A stretch of 64,000 nt of DNA from DATCJA01 sp963814955 (lineage in GTDB: Bacteria; Acidobacteriota; Vicinamibacteria; Vicinamibacterales; UBA2999), in the NCBI GenBank assembly GCA_963814955.1, contig CAWFEX010000007.1, forward strand, positions 1 through 64,000. The letters run 5' to 3'. The translations under genes were made by a program, and so were the position numbers. Of the stretch, positions 47,468 through 55,671 are shown piece after piece. Each line of letters starts with the position of its first letter. Position 1 is the stretch's first letter. The notes under the pieces are model-generated. The model did no database searches and was not told the origin of the DNA. It saw only the letters and a list, made by a program, of their open reading frames with translations.

Positions 47468-48262
47468 CTACGACGCGTCGACTGAGGCGTCGAGCACGAG
47501 GCCATCATATGCCAGTTCAACACCGGCGGGCAGCCGCGCGTTCGTCTGGGCGTGGCCCAGGTCGTGGGCCATGTGTGTCAGGTAGGCGCGCCGCGGCGCA
47601 ATCCGGGCAATCGAGGCCAGCGCCTCGTCCACCGTGAAATGCGTCGAATGTTTCTTGTCGCGCAGCGCGTCGATGACGAGAGTGTCGACGTTTTCGACGA
47701 GCCGCCACGACTCGTCTGGAATGGCGCTGCAATCGGTGAGATAGGCAAAGCTGCCGAAACGAAACCCGAGAATCGGCATGTTGCCGTGAAGCAGCGGCAC
47801 CGGCACGACCTGGACGCCGGAGATCGCAAACGGACCATCGATCTCATGCGCCTCGATCATCGGAATCCCGCCGCCCAGTCGCGGCACGCCGTCGAAGATG
47901 TAATGAAACGTCCGGCGGATGTTCGTCCATACGTCCGATGTGGCGTAACACGGGATCGCGCCGCGCTGCATGAAATTGAACCGGCGGATCTCGTCGAGCC
48001 CGAGGATGTGATCTGCGTGGCTGTGCGTGAACAGGATCGCATCGACGCGCGTGACGTCGTGAGTCAACGCCTGCTGCCGCAGATCGGGCGATGTATCAAC
48101 CAGGATTGCCGCGCGGCCCGGCACGTTCACGTAGATCGACGGACGCAGCCGCTTGTCGCGCGGGTCCGTCGACCGACAGACCGCACAGGTACAGCCGATG
48201 CTCGGCACCCCGGACGAGGTGCCGGTGCCGAGAAAGGTTATGCGGGCGGGCTCAGCGGTCAC
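47468..48262 (-). CDS. MBL-fold metallo-hydrolase, PhnP-like
   Basis: 264 residues. FLGTGTSSGVPSIGCTCAVC, with Cys pair as in PhnP-type phosphodiesterases, metal motif THSHADHILGLDE, PLLHGNMPILGFR and YLTDCSAIP, and late THMAHDLGH. By family it hydrolyses cyclic or linear phosphodiesters; substrate not proven. It directly precedes ribF and follows DUF1844 by 3 bp. Confidence 0.88.
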   Translation of the reverse strand: MTAEPARITFLGTGTSSGVPSIGCTCAVCRSTDPRDKRLRPSIYVNVPGRAAILVDTSPDLRQQALTHDVTRVDAILFTHSHADHILGLDEIRRFNFMQRGAIPCYATSDVWTNIRRTFHYIFDGVPRLGGGIPMIEAHEIDGPFAISGVQVVPVPLLHGNMPILGFRFGSFAYLTDCSAIPDESWRLVENVDTLVIDALRDKKHSTHFTVDEALASIARIAPRRAYLTHMAHDLGHAQTNARLPAGVELAYDGLVLDASVDAS

Positions 48263-48265
48263 CGC

Positions 48266-48604
48266 TCAAGGAATGATGATGCGCGACTTCGGCTCCGATG
48301 CCGGTGAGGCTGACGCGCCGGTCGACACCTCCACGTAACGCATCCGCAGCTCGAAGAGCACCTGTTCGAGGATCTGCCGCTCTTCGGCGGTGAGGTTGCC
48401 GCGCGTCTTCTCGTCGAGCAGCGACAGGATGTCGATCATCTGCTGCGCCGCCGGAAGGTTTGCCTGCCCCTTGTCGCCGCTCACAGGGTCGGGCATGTCG
48501 CCGAAGTGCACGGCCGTCGTGTGAGCGAGCGACAGCACGAAGGCGATGAAGCTGATGCCGGAGGACTCGCTGTGATCGCTGCGGGGCGTAGCGTCGTCGG
48601 TCAT
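48266..48604 (-). CDS. DUF1844 family protein
   Basis: 112 residues. ISFIAFVLSLAHTTAVHFGDMPDP, NLPAAQQMIDILSLLDEKTRGNLTAEE and ILEQVLFELRMRYVEV are the DUF1844 core. Cytosolic, helical, function unknown; commonly placed in operons with metallo-hydrolases as here. Divergent from mazG. Confidence 0.9.
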   Translation of the reverse strand: MTDDATPRSDHSESSGISFIAFVLSLAHTTAVHFGDMPDPVSGDKGQANLPAAQQMIDILSLLDEKTRGNLTAEERQILEQVLFELRMRYVEVSTGASASPASEPKSRIIIP

Positions 48605-48648
48605 GTTATGAAACCGATTCTAAAGGTAGCATACGCGCCGGAGACACC

Positions 48649-49467
48649 ATGGCTGAGACCGCCGGTTCACATTTCGACCATCTTGTGCAGATCATGCGCG
48701 CGCTGCGCGCGCCCGGCGGGTGTCCGTGGGACCGTGAGCAGACGATTGCGTCGCTCAGGCCGTTTGTGCTCGAAGAAACCTACGAAGTGCTCGAGGCGAT
48801 CGAGAGCGGGTCGCCGGCCGCCCTGCGTGAGGAATTGGGCGACTACCTGTACGAAGCGGTGTTTCTGGCCCAGATCTGCGAGGAGTCGGGCGACTTCTCC
48901 ATTGCCGACGCCATCGATGCCGTGTGCGACAAGCTCGTCCGCCGGCACCCCCACGTCTTCGCGCGTGAGCACGGAGACACCGCGATTACGACGGAGCAGG
49001 TCATCGAACGATGGGAAACGATGAAGGCCCGCGAGCGCGCGGCCGAAGGACGCGACCCGGTGCGGCCAAAGACGACGCTGAGCGGTGTGCCAAAGACGCT
49101 TCCCTCGCTCCTGCGGTCGTACGAAATCAGTGCAAGAGCTGCCGCGGTTGGTTTCGACTGGACCCGATCGGAAGATGTGCTCGACAAGATCGAGGAGGAA
49201 GTCGCCGAGGTGCGCCACGAAGTCGAATCGGGCGCCACCGGACATCTGTCACGCGCAGAAGAAGAGATGGGCGATCTGCTCTTCGCCATCGCGAACCTGT
49301 CGCGCAAGCTTGGGGTCGAACCGGAGTCGGCGCTGCGCCGCGCCAATGAGAAGTTCACGCGGCGCTTCGACGCGCTCGAGGAGGCATTCGCCGCTCAGGG
49401 GCGATTGCTGCAGGATGCGACGCTGCAGGAGATGGAGGATGAGTGGCAGCGACTGAAAAAACCGTAA
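48649..49467 (+). CDS. mazG: Nucleoside triphosphate pyrophosphohydrolase MazG
   Basis: 272 residues, two MazG domains: FDHLVQIMRALRAPGGCPWDREQT with LVEE-type ETYEVLEAIESG and a second one with FDWTRSEDVLDKIEEEVAEVRHEV and EEEMGDLLFAIANLSRKLG. Hydrolyses (d)NTPs to monophosphates and PPi, house-cleaning. The TAA stop is the first part of a TAACCACGAAG repeat border, so the repeat lies directly on the gene end. Confidence 0.95.
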   Translation: MAETAGSHFDHLVQIMRALRAPGGCPWDREQTIASLRPFVLEETYEVLEAIESGSPAALREELGDYLYEAVFLAQICEESGDFSIADAIDAVCDKLVRRHPHVFAREHGDTAITTEQVIERWETMKARERAAEGRDPVRPKTTLSGVPKTLPSLLRSYEISARAAAVGFDWTRSEDVLDKIEEEVAEVRHEVESGATGHLSRAEEEMGDLLFAIANLSRKLGVEPESALRRANEKFTRRFDALEEAFAAQGRLLQDATLQEMEDEWQRLKKP

Positions 49468-49553
49468 CCACGAAGACACGAAGGGTACGAAGGGCACGAA
49501 CGTTTAATAAAGGTACTCATGCCATTCGGAATCTTCGTGATCTTCGTGGTTCA
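49466..49553. repeat. 88-bp element with inverted ends (left copy)
   Basis: Starts AACCACGAAGACACGAAGGG and ends ATCTTCGTGATCTTCGTGGTT, so the two ends are inverted copies. About 95 percent like 50058-50146 in direct orientation. Overlaps the mazG stop. Confidence 0.7.
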
Positions 49554-49991
49554 TTAGAGGCGCAACCGGTTGTAGTTCGCGGGCTTGAGATCGCGATGGA
49601 TGATGCCTTGCTCGTGGGCAGCTTCGAGCGCTTCGGCAATCTGTTTGGCGATTGGAAGCGCTTCATCGACGGGAATCGCTCCGCGGGCGATCCGATCGGC
49701 GAGCGTCTCGCCCTCGACCAGCTCCGTCACCAGCGCTTTGACACCGTTGGAATCTTCCAGACCGTGGATCGCGGCAATGTTCGAATGGTTGAGCGTCGCG
49801 AGAACTTCGGCCTCGCGCTGAAAGCGCGCCAGCCGTTCGGGATCGTTCGCGAAGGTCTCCGGCAGGATTTTCAGAGCGACGTCGCGCTTCAACCGCGAAT
49901 CACGGGCGCGATACACCTCACCCATGCCGCCGCCGCCGATGAGCGCGACCACGTCATAGACGCCGAGACGACTTCCGGGCGCCAGTGCCAT
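49554..49991 (-). pseudogene. Truncated Ser/Thr kinase fragment between two 88-bp repeats
   Basis: 145 residues from ATG at 49991: GGGGMGEVYRARDSRL, VALKIL, GLEDSNGVKALVTELVEG, HRDLKPAN, and then within five codons (YNRLRL) a TAA adjoining the repeat element. The kinase is cut exactly after the catalytic loop, so DFG, activation segment, TM and propeller are missing. TATAAT at 50015-50020 suggests the original promoter is still there. It cannot be catalytically active. Confidence 0.85.
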
Positions 49992-50014
49992 GAACTTGAA
50001 CTGGATGCGGGATG

Positions 50015-50020
50015 ATTATA
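50015..50020 (-). promoter_or_regulatory. -10 box (TATAAT) of the kinase fragment
   Basis: Perfect TATAAT, 23 nt before the ATG at 49991; -35 is weak. Confidence 0.35.
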
Positions 50021-50057
50021 CCGTCCCGGAATGCGCTGACCGGTCCGCGCGATCCCG

Positions 50058-50146
50058 GAACCACGAAGACACGAAGGGTACGAAGGGCACGAACGTCTAA
50101 TTAAGGTACTCATGCCATTCGAGATCTTCGTGATCTTCGTGGTTTA
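50058..50146. repeat. 88-bp element with inverted ends (right copy)
   Basis: Direct repeat of 49466-49553. Its right end supplies the TAA stop of the GxxExxxY gene. Confidence 0.7.
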
Positions 50147-50590
50147 TAAGACGACTCTCCGCAAGCCATGTCGCAGAACCGCAACCCGAAAGTTGATGAG
50201 AAGACCCCCACGCAACCCGGTCGCCCGCAAATAGGAAATGAGCTGCGCGCGATGAACTTCGTCCAGTTTCACGACAGCCTTCAACTCAGCGACAATCTGC
50301 CCTTCGACGATCAAATCGACCCGTTGCCCAGCAATCTCCACTCCTCGATATTTCACGTGTACCGGGCGCTCCGCTTCGTACGACAGCCCACTCGCCTTCA
50401 GCTCGACGCACATAGCCTTTCGATAAATCGATTCGAGAAATCCGGGGCCGAGTGTTCGATGCACCCGAATCGCACAGCCGATCGTTTCACTCATGACCTG
50501 GTCAGCTTGCGGTGTCAATGGCGACGGTAATCGCATCCGATGCTTTGGTGAAAAATTTGATTCGTGATCTTCGTGTTCTTCGTGGTTCAT
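50144..50590 (-). CDS. GxxExxxY family protein (PDDEXK_3)
   Basis: 148 residues from ATG at 50590, which has a strong GGAGG (shared with the duplicated comEC tail). The first residues MNHEEHEDHE are translated repeat array. The family core follows: SETIGCAIRVHRTLGPGFLESIY, AERPVHVKYRGVEIAGQRVDLIVEG and IVAELKAVVKLDEVHRAQLISYLRATG, with a PD-(D/E)xK-like D..ELK nuclease signature. Function is unknown; members are often found with exactly these ACCACGAAG arrays. A start at 50536 (MRLPSP) without the repeat peptide is also possible. Confidence 0.85.
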   Translation of the reverse strand: MNHEEHEDHESNFSPKHRMRLPSPLTPQADQVMSETIGCAIRVHRTLGPGFLESIYRKAMCVELKASGLSYEAERPVHVKYRGVEIAGQRVDLIVEGQIVAELKAVVKLDEVHRAQLISYLRATGLRGGLLINFRVAVLRHGLRRVVL

Positions 50591-50686
50591 GTCTTTCCTC
50601 CGACATACGTCCTGACCTGCGAGCGTTTTTCCGCGATGCAAATTGGAGCCTCGCGTGACATGAGCCGCCGATGTTGGCTCGTGCCA

Positions 50687-50711
50687 GTCCGGCTGAAGCC
50701 GGACACTACGT
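50687..50711 (-). repeat. REP hairpin with GTAG box
   Basis: GTCCGGCTGAAGCCGGAC with ACTACGT tail, in duplicated unit one. Confidence 0.75.
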
Positions 50712-50893
50712 ACTCAAGTGAAAAAATCGATTCGTGATCTTCGTGTTCTTCGTGGTTCATGTCTTTCCTCCGGTGTCGATCGATCGTCACTTGCCCGTCC
50801 ATGAGGCGTTCGTCGTCAGGCGACTGCGAGCGTTTTTCCGCGATGCAAATTGGAGCCTCGCGTGACATGAGCCGCCGATGCTGGGTCGTGCCA

Positions 50894-50919
50894 GTCCGGC
50901 TGAAGCCGGACGCTACGTA
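50894..50919 (-). repeat. REP hairpin with GTAG box
   Basis: GTCCGGCTGAAGCCGGAC with GCTACGTA tail, in duplicated unit two. Confidence 0.75.
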
Positions 50920-50981
50920 CCTAAGTGAAAGAATTAATTCGTCATCTTCGTGCTCTTCGCGATCTTCGTGTTCTTCGTGGT

Positions 50982-53420
50982 TCATGTCTTTCCTCCGACA
51001 TACGTCCTGACCTGTACGTGCTGTCCGTCCGTGTCGATCGTCACCTGCCCGTCCACGTCCGTCCTGTAAATCGCCGCACCGATCGCCTCGAGACGTCTGA
51101 GCGTCTCGGGTGCAGGATGGCCGAAGGTGTTGCCGCGGCCGCAGCTGATGACCGCAATCTGTGGCCGCCACTGCTCCACCAGTTCGAGAGAGGTCGACGT
51201 CCGGCTTCCGTGATGCGCCACTTTCAGAATCCGGATGCGTGCGGGGGTGAGTTGCGGAAGAATCGTCCGCTCGACCGCCGCCCCCACGTCGCCCAGAAGC
51301 AGCACGGCGGCATCGCCATACCGCACTTCCAGCACGACCGAATCGTCGTTGCGCACGCGCCGGCGCTCCCAGTCGGGCGCCGGCGGGTGCAGGACGCGAA
51401 TATCGGCGCCGCCGATCGTCAGGCGGTTACCCGACAGCCACCGCTGATGGACTGCACCGTCCTGGCGGGCCTTCTGCAGAACAGCCCGCAGCCCCGCATG
51501 TGACGCCACGGGAATCCCTTCCACGAGCGCGGAAGGCGCGAAGTCGTCCACCACTGCCGGTGCGCCGCCGATGTGGTCGGGATCACCGTGCGTGAGCAGA
51601 AGCGCGTCGAGCCGGCGCAGCCCGCGGGCCCATAGCGCCGGTGACAGGACACGGCTCCCCACATCGAAGGAGCCGCTGCCGAACGGTATGCCGCCGGCAT
51701 CAACCAGCATCGCTGCTTCGCCGCGAAACTGGATGAGAGTCGCGTCGCCCTGCCCAACATCGAACGCGGTCACTCGAAGCGGCGGCAAGTCGCGTGCGGA
51801 CTGCAGCCAGCCCGTCGGCTGGCCCGTGACGATGGCGGCAGCCGACGCCGCAAGGAGGACGCAGCATCCGATGCGAGGCAGGCGAGGAGTACACAAAGCC
51901 CCGCCGAGGCCGATGTAGTACGCAATCACGAGCAGCGCAGGTGGAGGAGGCACCCGTGTGGTGAGCGACGGCGCAACTTCCACGAGCCGCGCACTTTCAA
52001 TCAACGCGACCGCGGCGAGATGCCCGAGCCAGCCGATTGGGCCGGCGAGGCTGTCCACCCCGCTCAGGATAGACACGCCAAGGCCGCACACCTGGACGAG
52101 TCCCATCGCCGGCACGGCAATCAGATTGAGCAGAAGGCCTGCACTCGTCACGCGCGAGAACGTCCACGCGGTCACCGGCAGCAGCACGACCTCGACAGCC
52201 ACAGAGGCCGCGAGCGACGCGATCAACCATCGGACCAGCTGGTGCCGTGATGTCGCCGATGCCGTTCTTCGTGCAGCCTCGAGCAGAGCGGCCGTGGCGC
52301 CGAACGTCAGAATGAAACCCACATCACGCACGTCGAGAGGACGCACGCAGATGACGAGGGCCGCGGTCACCGCGATGGCATTCCACGGCGGGCTCCGATG
52401 GTCGACCAGCCGTGCGCCGAAATACAGAACTGCCATAAGGGTGGCGCGCCATACCGACGCGCCTGCGGTCACAACCTGCGCATACGCGAGGAGCACGAAT
52501 GCGGTCACCAGGGCAGCGGCGCGGCCCGTGATGCCGCACAAGAGCAGCAGGCCCGCCACGAGCCCGGCGAGTATCGCGATGTTTCCGCCCGAGATCGCAA
52601 TGACGTGATAGGTGCCCGCCGCCTGCAGCCGCACCCGCACGTCCTCGGGAAGGCCGGTGCGGTCTCCAATCAGCACGGCGGTGGCAATGGCAGCAGACAG
52701 CCGGCCGTGCGGCGCCACCCATCGTTCGACGCTGCGCCGTACGTGCAGACGTAGTCGCCCCGCGAGTTCCTGCATGAAGCTGCCCTTCGAGGTCACCCGC
52801 ACCAGCAGCCCGCTCTTGATCGATCCAAACAGCGTCGTCCCGTCGAGGGCGAGCTGAGTTTCGAAATCGGGCACGCCATCGTTCAAGTACCTCGACGGCC
52901 GCCGAAAGGTCGCGAACGTTTCAATCGCCCGACCGGCCCGCCATTCGACGATCTGTTCGGGCGACGACACCCCACCGACGGTCAGCGTGACGCCCCCATC
53001 CGTCGGTCGCCATTGGCCGCCCGCACGGGCCGCGCTGACCCTGACGCGCAGCGACGTGAAATCATCCTGTTGTGCGGCGTCCTCGATCAGGACGGCGCGA
53101 ATGGCGATTGGATCGTGTCTGGAGGCCGCACCCGGCGCCGCCAGATCAAAACCGCCGACCTGTTGATTCAGCAGCTCGCGGAGCGGCGTGTCGAGCGAGC
53201 GGTGGCGTGCGTCGCCAGCGAGCGTTGCGGCCGCACAGAAAAAGCCGCACGTCAGCATCGGTACGGCGAAGGGTTGCCAGCGGTTCACGCACCAGGTCAT
53301 CCAGGCGAGGACGACCGGCGCGATCAACCACGCCGACGCTACCGACCCAACGTTCCACCCGATTCCGCATACCGCGCCCAGAAGCAAAGCCAGCGCGGGC
53401 AACGTCGCGATCGAGGCCAT
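50982..53420 (-). CDS. comEC: ComEC/Rec2 DNA-uptake channel protein
   Basis: 812 residues from MASIATLPAL at 53420. Transports single-stranded DNA across the inner membrane in natural transformation. N-terminal TM helices and DUF4131-like soluble part, the Competence core GTYHVIAISGGNIAILAGL with many TM helices, and a C-terminal metallo-beta-lactamase domain (TAFDVGQGDATLIQFRG, LLTHGDPDHIGGAP, LKVAHHGSRTSTS). The final codons GTC GGA GGA AAG ACA TGA form a ribosome site plus an overlapping ATG for the next frame. Full length and unbroken. No other com gene is nearby. Confidence 0.93.
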   Translation of the reverse strand: MASIATLPALALLLGAVCGIGWNVGSVASAWLIAPVVLAWMTWCVNRWQPFAVPMLTCGFFCAAATLAGDARHRSLDTPLRELLNQQVGGFDLAAPGAASRHDPIAIRAVLIEDAAQQDDFTSLRVRVSAARAGGQWRPTDGGVTLTVGGVSSPEQIVEWRAGRAIETFATFRRPSRYLNDGVPDFETQLALDGTTLFGSIKSGLLVRVTSKGSFMQELAGRLRLHVRRSVERWVAPHGRLSAAIATAVLIGDRTGLPEDVRVRLQAAGTYHVIAISGGNIAILAGLVAGLLLLCGITGRAAALVTAFVLLAYAQVVTAGASVWRATLMAVLYFGARLVDHRSPPWNAIAVTAALVICVRPLDVRDVGFILTFGATAALLEAARRTASATSRHQLVRWLIASLAASVAVEVVLLPVTAWTFSRVTSAGLLLNLIAVPAMGLVQVCGLGVSILSGVDSLAGPIGWLGHLAAVALIESARLVEVAPSLTTRVPPPPALLVIAYYIGLGGALCTPRLPRIGCCVLLAASAAAIVTGQPTGWLQSARDLPPLRVTAFDVGQGDATLIQFRGEAAMLVDAGGIPFGSGSFDVGSRVLSPALWARGLRRLDALLLTHGDPDHIGGAPAVVDDFAPSALVEGIPVASHAGLRAVLQKARQDGAVHQRWLSGNRLTIGGADIRVLHPPAPDWERRRVRNDDSVVLEVRYGDAAVLLLGDVGAAVERTILPQLTPARIRILKVAHHGSRTSTSLELVEQWRPQIAVISCGRGNTFGHPAPETLRRLEAIGAAIYRTDVDGQVTIDTDGQHVQVRTYVGGKT

Positions 53421-53770
53421 CCGGAGCTCGATGCAATCGCGTCCGCGTGCTCGAACACCGGCTGCCAATCACTTGCAGTCGCGCGCGGCAGAACCGTCGT
53501 CTTTTGAGAGGAAGAGGGATCGACGTTTTTGACGATCGCTTCTGTCCGCTAACGGCGTGTACACGAACAGAGAGACATATCGTTCATCATGCAGTCAGCT
53601 TGATATATCTCGAGTCGCTATAGATTTTCTCGACGGTTGTCGGCGTTTCTCCGATCCCGCTGCGCTACACTGGCCGCGCAAAAACAGGCAAAGATTTGTT
53701 ATCGCGCTCGGGTCCGGCTGAAGCCGGACAACACGAACATTCCGCTCGCGTTGCGCGAATTGACGAGCTA
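53421..53770. other. Intergenic region, partly AT-rich
   Basis: 350 bp between comEC and the DHp-like gene. A 140-bp AT-rich stretch (53500-53640) contains TTGATATATC and CTATAGATTT, but spacing fits no standard promoter. A REP hairpin is at 53712. Confidence 0.4.
53712..53729. repeat. REP hairpin lacking the GTAG box
   Basis: GTCCGGCTGAAGCCGGAC followed by AACACG, so the tetranucleotide is lost. Confidence 0.6.
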
Positions 53771-53983
53771 ATGACTCAACGCCCCCCAGCCGACGAGATC
53801 AACAGTCACGATCCGCTCTTGCACGCATTTCAGAACCATCTCTCCGCCATCGTTGGCTTCTGCGATCTCCTTCTGCGCGACATTCCCGAAGGCGATCCGA
53901 AGCGCGCGGACATTCTCGAGGTGTACAAGGCGGGGCACGCCGCAATCGACCTGCTTCCGCAGCTTTCTACCAGGATGCGATGA
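53771..53983 (+). CDS. DHp-like (histidine-kinase dimerisation domain) small protein
   Basis: 70 residues. SHDPLLHAFQNHLSAIVGFCDLLLRDIPEGDPKRADILEVYKAGHAAIDLL resembles the H-box helix and second helix of a histidine kinase dimerisation domain, with His in QNHLSAIVGF, but no ATPase domain. It stops 6 bp before the response regulator gene and would pair with it. It could be a phosphotransfer protein, a dimerisation partner or the remnant of a kinase; the sequence cannot decide. Confidence 0.65.
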   Translation: MTQRPPADEINSHDPLLHAFQNHLSAIVGFCDLLLRDIPEGDPKRADILEVYKAGHAAIDLLPQLSTRMR

Positions 53984-53989
53984 CCCCCG

Positions 53990-55366
53990 ATGGCTGATCG
54001 GCTTCCACGTCTGCTGGTTGTCGACGACGAGCCGAGCATCCGGGCGCTGGTGCAGCGCTTTGGCGAGCGCGAGAATTTCGAAGTCATCGCCCATCCGGGC
54101 GGCCACGCGCTGATCGCGCAGCTCGAGACGCTGAAGCCCGATGTCGCGCTCCTCGACCGGCACATGCCGGAGATCGGGGGCCTCGATATTCTCCGCATCA
54201 TTCGCGAGGTCGATCCCGAGTGCCAGGTCATCCTGATGACCGGCGATGCGACGGTGGAATCGGCCATCGAGGCCGTCAAGCTCGGAGCGCTCGACTATCT
54301 CAGAAAGCCGATCGATTTCGGACGGCTCGCCGAGCTCATCAACGGCGTTCGTTACAGCGTGGCTCGACGGCAGCGGCTGATGGCCGCAGACATCGAGCTT
54401 GCGAGCCGCATCGAGTTCTACGGAATGATCGGCCGCGATCCGGCGATGCAGGAGCTCTTCGATCTGATCAGACGTCTGGCTCCGCACGCCCGAACGGCGC
54501 TGGTCAGCGGCGAAACGGGCACCGGCAAGGAGCTCGTTGCCCGGGCGCTGCACAGACTCGGTCCTCGGCGCGATCGCAAGTTCCTTGCGTTCAACTGTTC
54601 GGCTGTGGTGGAAACTCTCTTCGAGAGCGAGCTGTTCGGACATACGCGCGGCGCATTTACAGGCGCGGTCGAAGCCAAGGCCGGGCTCTTTGAGCTCGCC
54701 GATGGCGGCACGCTCTTTTTCGACGAAGTGGGAGAGCTGCCACTGCCCGTGCAGGCCAAACTCCTCCGCGTCATCGAATACGGCGACGTTCAGCGCGTCG
54801 GCGCCAGCGAGTCCAAACACGTGGACGTGCGCATTATTGCAGCCACCAATCGTCTGCTCGCCAACGAGGTCGCAGCAGGGACGTTCCGGCAGGACCTCTA
54901 CTACCGCCTGAATGTCGTCGAGATTCGTCTGCCGCCGCTGCGCGACCGCCGCGACGATATCCCCTACCTCACGGCGGCGTTCATCAAGGAGTTCGCTGCA
55001 CGCTTTGGCAAGCCGCTCGGCGGCGTGAGCCCGAGCGCCGAGCGCCTGCTGCACGACGCCCCGTGGCCCGGAAATATTCGCGAGCTGCGCAACGTGATCG
55101 AGCGCGCCTGCATGCTGAGCGACGGGACAATTCTTCACGAGCGCGAGCTGCTTTCGGTGCTGGGCGGCGCAGCCCGGTGCCCTGCCGCGGCCGCGGCTGC
55201 CAGAACGGCGTCGGTTCCGGACCTGGAGGAAGGGCCGGAACTGAATAGAGAAGTTGTCGAGCAGGCGCTCCAGCAGGTCGGGGGCAACCGCTCCGCAGCC
55301 GCCCGCATATTACGAATCAGCCGCCGCGCGCTATACCGCCGGCTCGACTCGTTCGGACTTCGCTAG
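53990..55366 (+). CDS. Sigma-54-dependent response regulator (NtrC family)
   Basis: 458 residues. Receiver domain 1-120 with acidic pair DD at 12-13, phospho-acceptor Asp in ALLDRHMP near 56 and Lys in LRKPIDF; AAA+ domain with GETGTGKE, the sigma-54 loop GAFTGA, Walker B GGTLFFDEVGEL and arginine-finger region YYRLNVVEIRLPPLRDRRDD; C-terminal Fis-type helix-turn-helix NRSAAARILRISRRALYRRL. Activates sigma-54 promoters when phosphorylated. Its kinase is not in the window apart from the DHp-like neighbour. Confidence 0.95.
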   Translation: MADRLPRLLVVDDEPSIRALVQRFGERENFEVIAHPGGHALIAQLETLKPDVALLDRHMPEIGGLDILRIIREVDPECQVILMTGDATVESAIEAVKLGALDYLRKPIDFGRLAELINGVRYSVARRQRLMAADIELASRIEFYGMIGRDPAMQELFDLIRRLAPHARTALVSGETGTGKELVARALHRLGPRRDRKFLAFNCSAVVETLFESELFGHTRGAFTGAVEAKAGLFELADGGTLFFDEVGELPLPVQAKLLRVIEYGDVQRVGASESKHVDVRIIAATNRLLANEVAAGTFRQDLYYRLNVVEIRLPPLRDRRDDIPYLTAAFIKEFAARFGKPLGGVSPSAERLLHDAPWPGNIRELRNVIERACMLSDGTILHERELLSVLGGAARCPAAAAAARTASVPDLEEGPELNREVVEQALQQVGGNRSAAARILRISRRALYRRLDSFGLR

Positions 55367-55380
55367 GGCCCTTTTGAGGG

Positions 55381-55406
55381 TACGTAGTGTCCGGCTTTAG
55401 CCGGAC
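55381..55406 (+). repeat. REP hairpin with GTAG box, inverted partner
   Basis: TACGTAGTGTCCGGCTTTAG then CCGGAC; GTAG on the plus strand. Confidence 0.75.
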
Positions 55407-55433
55407 CAAGGACTTTCTCGGCCCATCGAGATG

Positions 55434-55459
55434 GTCCGGCTAAAGCCGGACACTACGTA
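55434..55459 (-). repeat. REP hairpin with GTAG box, inverted partner
   Basis: GTCCGGCTAAAGCCGGAC with ACTACGTA tail; with the previous copy it forms a head-to-tail mirrored pair 27 bp apart, as in BIME structures. Confidence 0.75.
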
Positions 55460-55671
55460 CTTGTGACTTGTGACTTGTAACCTGCCACCCTGTGCGCCCC
55501 ACGTGGGCGCACACCTCCCGCCGCCCAGCGCACACCCCCGCCGCCGCACATGTAAGTCCATTAACGCTTTTTGTTTCAACGAATTACATAAATGGACGGG
55601 CCGGCATCAGATTCGCTCTATGGAGGGTGTGAGCCGTGCGGCGCGCACGGCGGATTCGAAAGGGGCTTCAC

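Larger units (their letters stand above)
50559..50933. repeat. Tandem duplication of comEC tail, array and REP
   Basis: Two units (50559-50728, 50729-50933). Each has TTCGTGTTCTTCGTGGTTCA, then CATGTCTTTCCTCC (which is the comEC end), then GCGAGCGTTTTTCCGCGATG with AGCCGCCGATG, then a REP hairpin. A third start of the unit at 50934 leads into comEC itself. The second unit also holds a copy of an earlier bit of comEC (GTCGATCGATCGTCACTTGC like GTCGATCGTCACCTGC). The 340 bp between GxxExxxY and comEC consist of this. Confidence 0.7.
55367..55671. other. Intergenic region with inverted REP pair and a palindrome
   Basis: 305 bp. Two REP hairpins in opposite orientation (55381, 55434), three ACTTGTGACTTGT-type short iterations at 55460-55480, and the stem TGCGCCCCACGTGGGCGCA at 55492-55510. 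No gene supported. Confidence 0.5.

Noticed and set aside
50559..50933. CRISPR array
   Set aside because: Only two units, 170 and 205 bp long, with coding remnants and REPs inside; no regular short repeat-spacer pattern and no cas genes.
50587..51171. Frames encoding NHEEHEDREEHED-type peptides
   Set aside because: These are translations of the ACCACGAAG arrays and duplicated comEC tail, not an independent protein; only the GxxExxxY frame has a real domain.
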